From an uncultured Bacteroidales bacterium (GTDB lineage: Bacteria > Bacteroidota > Bacteroidia > Bacteroidales > Paludibacteraceae), in NCBI GenBank assembly GCA_903912795.1, contig CAIWIS010000121.1, positions 1 to 8,193 of the forward strand: a DNA stretch of 8,193 bases, written 5' to 3'. Below are positions 4,813-8,193 of the stretch, piece after piece (position 1 is the first letter of the stretch; each line of letters opens with the position of its first letter). The notes below the pieces were generated by a model. The model was not told where the DNA came from and ran no database searches. It saw only the letters and a program-made list of their open reading frames with translations. The translations under genes were made by a program, and so were the position numbers.

Positions 4813-7800
4813 ATGTATACAATGAAAACACAAAAAAACACTTTCGAAAATTTACCTGAATGGCTGATCGAGAAGTGGCAGGATATCGCAGATATTCTGG
4901 CAGAAAGTATCGGAGTTCCTGCAGCTTTAGTGATGAAGACTGAAGATGAATTTAGGAAAGTTTTCATCTCAAGTCAATCGGAGAATAATCCATATCATGT
5001 GGGAGATAAAGAAAAATGGCATGGTTTGTATTGCGAAACCGTAATAAAAACACAACATAAATTATCAATCAACAATGCCTTAAAAGATAAAAACTGGGAT
5101 AAGAACCCCGATATAAAATTGGGAATGATTGCCTATTTGGGGTTTCCGTTAAATTTACCTAATAATCAACCGTTTGGTACTCTTTGCATTCTTGATAATA
5201 AGGAAAATTCTTTCAAGTCACTGGATGTAAAACTATTGCTTCAATTTAAAAATGTTATAGAGTTAGACTTGGCTTTAATTCAAACTAATGACACTCAAAC
5301 CAACGAATTAGCCAAAACTATAAAAGTACAACAATCGCAACAAACTGATAAAAATATAGAATTGCAAAAAGCAAAAGCTGAAGAAAGTGACAAGCGCTAT
5401 AAAATAATGCTCAATGCTGCCATGCTTCCTATTGTAATTTCAACCTTCGTTGGTAAAGTCCTTTTAATTAATCAAGCGGCGGCTGATTTTTTTGGCGTTA
5501 CATTTGATGAAATAGACAATCTTTCATCGCCAGATTTCTGGGCTAACCCAAGCCAGCGTAGCGAATTTGTTTCCCAATTGAAAGAAAATGGAGTTGTGAA
5601 CAATATTGAAATTGAATATAAAACAAAAAAGAATGGAATTAGGCACACAATAATGTCTTCTACAATAATCGATTACGATGATGATAAAGCAATTTTAAAC
5701 ATTTTCAATGATGATACCGATCGTAAAATTGCAGAACAAGCACTTCGATTATCAGAAGAAAAATTCGCAAAAGCGTTTAATATTTCGCCCGATGCAATAA
5801 CGCTTACAGATATTGAAACAAGTGAAATAATTGATGCTAACGCCGGTTTTGAACGTGTTTACGGTTACGCTGTTAAAGACGTAATTGGCAAAACAGCCCT
5901 TGAATTAGATGTTTGGGCAGATTTAACCGCTCGCTCTGAATTAATCAAAATTCTCAATAGAGATGGGGTAGTATTGGATTTTGAAGCAAATGGTCGTCGA
6001 AAGTCAGGTGAGTTGTTTCATGCATTAATATATGGAAGTATCATTACGGTAGGTGAAAAAAGAATGCTCGTATTAACTGCTCGTGATATCACAGAGCGCA
6101 AACGAGCGGAAGAAAAACTGAAGGAAAGTGAAAATAAATATCGGGATATCGTTGAGAATGCGCCAATGGGAATCTTCAGAAGAGATATGGAAGGCAAGTT
6201 CCAATACATCAATCCATGCATTATACGACAGCTTGAATGCAAGACAGAGAATGAATTCCTCGATAATTATGGCTTAATATCGCAACGATGGGTTCGTCCG
6301 GAAAGAAACGAAGAATTCAAAGCACTTTTGCTCGAGAACAGAAGAGTCGCTGACTATGAAATCGAAAGTCGACTGATTGATGGCTCAACAAAGTGGTTCG
6401 CTCTGTATGCGTTTCTCGATGACTCAGATCAGTTCATCAACGGATTTTCCCTTGATATCACCGAACGCAAAAAAGCAGAAGAAGTTTTGAGTCAGAGTGA
6501 AGCCAGACTTAATGCACTTCTTTCATCAATGAAAGATATAATTTTTGAGATTGACTTAAATGGCTGCTTCGAAGGCTATTACGCACGAGATATCAAAGAA
6601 TTATATGTTCAACCTGATTCTTTTATCAGAAAAAAATTTGATGAGATACTACCAACAAATATTTCAAAACTATTGAATGAGGCTATTGAGAATATTTATA
6701 AGGGCAAACAATTTGAGCAATTTGAATATACTATAACTATCGGGAATAAAATACAACATGAAAGCGTTATAGTAACCCCGCGATTCAACACATTGTATGA
6801 AGTTATTGGCACAACTGCGGTTTGTCGTGATATAACCGAGCGTAAGTTGGCTGAAGAAAATTATATGGAAAGCCAGCGTAAACTCGCTACTTTAATGGCT
6901 AACCTTCCGGGTTTAGCCTTCCGTTGCATGAATGATCGGGATTGGACAATGCTTTTTATGAGCGAAGGTTGTTTTGAACTTACAGGATATTATCCGCATG
7001 AGCTGGAGGGCAATCAGATTAATTCGTATGGAAATCTTATTCACAGGGATGATGCAGAAATGGTTTGGCAGAAGGTTCAAGATGCTATAATCAAAAATAC
7101 TTTTTGGCAAGTTGAGTACAAAATCCATACAAAAGATGGAAAAGAAAAGTGGGTTTGGGAACAAGGTTGTGGGGTTTATAGCAATGCAGGTGAATTAGAA
7201 GTTTTAGAGGGTTTCATTTCGGATATTTCTTTACTAAGAAAACAGGATCTTGAAATTGCCGAACGTAAGCGGGAAGAAGAAGAATTAAAATCTTCAAGAG
7301 ATCAATTGAGAAACTTTGCGTCGCACCTTCAACGGGTACGTGAGAAAGAAAGAGTATTGATAGCGCTCGAAATTCACGACAGCCTGGCTCAATTTCTGGT
7401 AGCTCTGAAAATGGATATTGGTGTATTTAGAAACAAAATATTAAAAGGAGATGATATGGTTAAGAAGATAGATATTTTGGCGGTAATTGAAAAATTTATC
7501 AAAGAAACTGAATACACGATAAATTCGGCACGCAATATTATGAATGGTTTACGACCCGATCAACTTGAACTACTAGGTTTAGTAGATACTGTAGAGGTTC
7601 ATCTTAGGCAATTTGAGGAAATTCACCATTTAAAATATAAGTTTGAAAACAACTTACAGAATCTAGTTATTCCTCCCGAAGAAGGATTGGTATTATTCAG
7701 AATACTACAGGAATCGCTTAATAACATCCTTAAACATGCCATGGCAACTCAAGTCAATGTTAAGTTGAATAATAATTCCGGCAATTTAATACTTGAAATT

Positions 7801-7974
7801 TCAGACAATGGTGTTGGTTTTGATATTAAAAACTGTGGAGGAGCTGATTCATACGGATTGATAGACATGAAAGAACTTGTCAGAATGTTGGGTGGAACTT
7901 TTGATATTACCAGCAAATTGGGCGAAGGTGCAACGGTAAAGGTAGAAATTCCATTTGGTGAGTATAACATATAA
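4813..7974 (+). CDS. Soluble sensor histidine kinase: GAF, five PAS modules, HisKA_3, HATPase
   Basis: A complete 1053-residue protein with no membrane segment or signal peptide, so a cytoplasmic sensor. Domains in order are GAF (about 5-155), a polar coiled linker (155-195), PAS1 (195-310), PAS2 (317-430), PAS3 (443-555), PAS4 (565-680), PAS5 (692-815), HisKA_3 dimerisation and phosphotransfer (840-910) and HATPase_c (945-1050). PAS modules 2-4 end in the usual DITERK-x-AEE linker; PAS1 ends DTDRKIAEQ. The phosphoacceptor is H855 in LEIHDSLAQ, the N box includes N971 in LNNILKHA, and the ATP-lid boxes are DNGVGF (998-1003) and the GLIDMKE and GEGATV segments near the end. This is the NarX/DegS-like class, which usually phosphorylates a LuxR/NarL-type regulator. 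None is in the window and the protein has no receiver domain. Signals are unknown; no haem or flavin motif is evident. ATG 4813 was chosen; ATG 4822 is an alternative. Confidence 0.93.
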   Translation: MYTMKTQKNTFENLPEWLIEKWQDIADILAESIGVPAALVMKTEDEFRKVFISSQSENNPYHVGDKEKWHGLYCETVIKTQHKLSINNALKDKNWDKNPDIKLGMIAYLGFPLNLPNNQPFGTLCILDNKENSFKSLDVKLLLQFKNVIELDLALIQTNDTQTNELAKTIKVQQSQQTDKNIELQKAKAEESDKRYKIMLNAAMLPIVISTFVGKVLLINQAAADFFGVTFDEIDNLSSPDFWANPSQRSEFVSQLKENGVVNNIEIEYKTKKNGIRHTIMSSTIIDYDDDKAILNIFNDDTDRKIAEQALRLSEEKFAKAFNISPDAITLTDIETSEIIDANAGFERVYGYAVKDVIGKTALELDVWADLTARSELIKILNRDGVVLDFEANGRRKSGELFHALIYGSIITVGEKRMLVLTARDITERKRAEEKLKESENKYRDIVENAPMGIFRRDMEGKFQYINPCIIRQLECKTENEFLDNYGLISQRWVRPERNEEFKALLLENRRVADYEIESRLIDGSTKWFALYAFLDDSDQFINGFSLDITERKKAEEVLSQSEARLNALLSSMKDIIFEIDLNGCFEGYYARDIKELYVQPDSFIRKKFDEILPTNISKLLNEAIENIYKGKQFEQFEYTITIGNKIQHESVIVTPRFNTLYEVIGTTAVCRDITERKLAEENYMESQRKLATLMANLPGLAFRCMNDRDWTMLFMSEGCFELTGYYPHELEGNQINSYGNLIHRDDAEMVWQKVQDAIIKNTFWQVEYKIHTKDGKEKWVWEQGCGVYSNAGELEVLEGFISDISLLRKQDLEIAERKREEEELKSSRDQLRNFASHLQRVREKERVLIALEIHDSLAQFLVALKMDIGVFRNKILKGDDMVKKIDILAVIEKFIKETEYTINSARNIMNGLRPDQLELLGLVDTVEVHLRQFEEIHHLKYKFENNLQNLVIPPEEGLVLFRILQESLNNILKHAMATQVNVKLNNNSGNLILEISDNGVGFDIKNCGGADSYGLIDMKELVRMLGGTFDITSKLGEGATVKVEIPFGEYNI

Positions 7975-7992
7975 TTCTAAGCTGTTGAAAGT

Positions 7993-8015
7993 AGTAAATT
8001 GGCGTATTTACTTTT
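7993..8015 (+). terminator. Possible terminator after the sensor kinase
   Basis: Arms AGTAAAT (7993-7999) and ATTTACT (8006-8012) pair perfectly around a 6-base loop and run into TTTT (8012-8015), 18 bases after the kinase stop. The stem is AT-rich, so it may be weak. Confidence 0.45.
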
Positions 8016-8084
8016 AAATTTACACGACAAAAAAAATAGAACGACGAAAGCACTAACCGCTAATACTAAGGCCCTAGCTCGGCA

Positions 8085-8193
8085 TAGCGTCTTTCGCTAT
8101 GTCGCGGTAGAAGCAAAGCTCTAGCTTTGAATATTGGAATTTAATATTAAAAGCAGGAGCTTTTATTTTAACCAATCGTAGTGAAAGACACTA
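8085..8193. repeat. Long imperfect palindrome built of mirrored hairpins (BIME- or MITE-like), reaching the window edge
   Basis: The last 109 bases fold on a centre at 8139, and about four fifths of the 54 possible pairs match when G-T is allowed. Each arm contains its own hairpins. The outer one is TAGCG-TCTTT-CGCTA (8085-8099), mirrored by TAGTG-AAAGA-CACTA (8179-8193). The inner one is CAAAGCT-CT-AGCTTTG (8114-8129), mirrored by TAAAAGC-AGGA-GCTTTTA (8148-8165). AATATT flanks the centre on both sides (8130-8135, 8143-8148). It contains no gene. Inverted pairs of small hairpins of this kind resemble REP/BIME or MITE repeats, but no known family is recognised. Confidence 0.75.
8148..8168 (+). 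terminator. Terminator-like hairpin inside the terminal palindrome
   Basis: Arms TAAAAGC (8148-8154) and GCTTTTA (8159-8165) pair perfectly around an AGGA tetraloop, with TTTT following shortly. It could act as a backup terminator for the kinase transcript. Confidence 0.5.

Noticed and set aside
8085..8193. Retron msr/msd or other structured ncRNA
   Set aside because: No reverse transcriptase is present, and the symmetry about one centre fits an inverted-repeat element better.

Overview
The window looks like a chromosomal stretch from a low-G+C member of the Bacteroidota. The clues are a TonB-type protein of the Bacteroidota kind (a QMPQFPGG motif ahead of the C-terminal domain), A-rich leaders with no clear Shine-Dalgarno, two TAnnTTTG-type -7 boxes, a RhuM gene beside a restriction-modification remnant, and a multi-PAS HisKA_3 kinase. 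No species can be named from sequence alone.

Layout. Bases 1-440 (+) are the 3' end of a protein with tandem TonB C-terminal domains, cut by the window edge. Six bases later a complete radical SAM/SPASM gene (447-1454, +) begins; its base composition is clearly richer in G+C than its neighbours. Bases 1507-3370 (-) form a small island: a full-length RhuM-family gene and, upstream of it, a type IIG-like restriction-methyltransferase gene reduced to its N-terminal nuclease end joined out of frame to its C-terminal end. Two copies of a 33-35 bp palindrome flank the remnant. The whole island is bracketed by a 23-bp direct repeat, one copy being the 3' end of the radical SAM gene and the other lying at 3512-3534 and reading on to a stop. 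This looks like an insertion scar or attachment-site-like duplication.

From 3705 to 4181 (+) lies a 158-residue protein of unknown function that resembles a family of Bacteroidota hypothetical proteins, followed by a strong hairpin terminator. Then come twelve exactly phased 21-bp repeat units (4269-4520) and an AT-rich leader with short nested direct repeats. Bases 4813-7974 (+) encode a 1053-residue soluble sensor kinase (GAF, five PAS modules, HisKA_3, HATPase). After it, the last ~109 bases of the window form one long imperfect palindrome centred at 8139 and built of mirrored hairpins.

Working together: the TonB-like and radical SAM genes may be co-transcribed. The minus-strand island is accessory or defence-related and partly decayed. 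The kinase stands alone, with no response regulator in the window. The structures least explained by known genes are the 21-bp array, the terminal palindrome and the duplicated gene end around the island.
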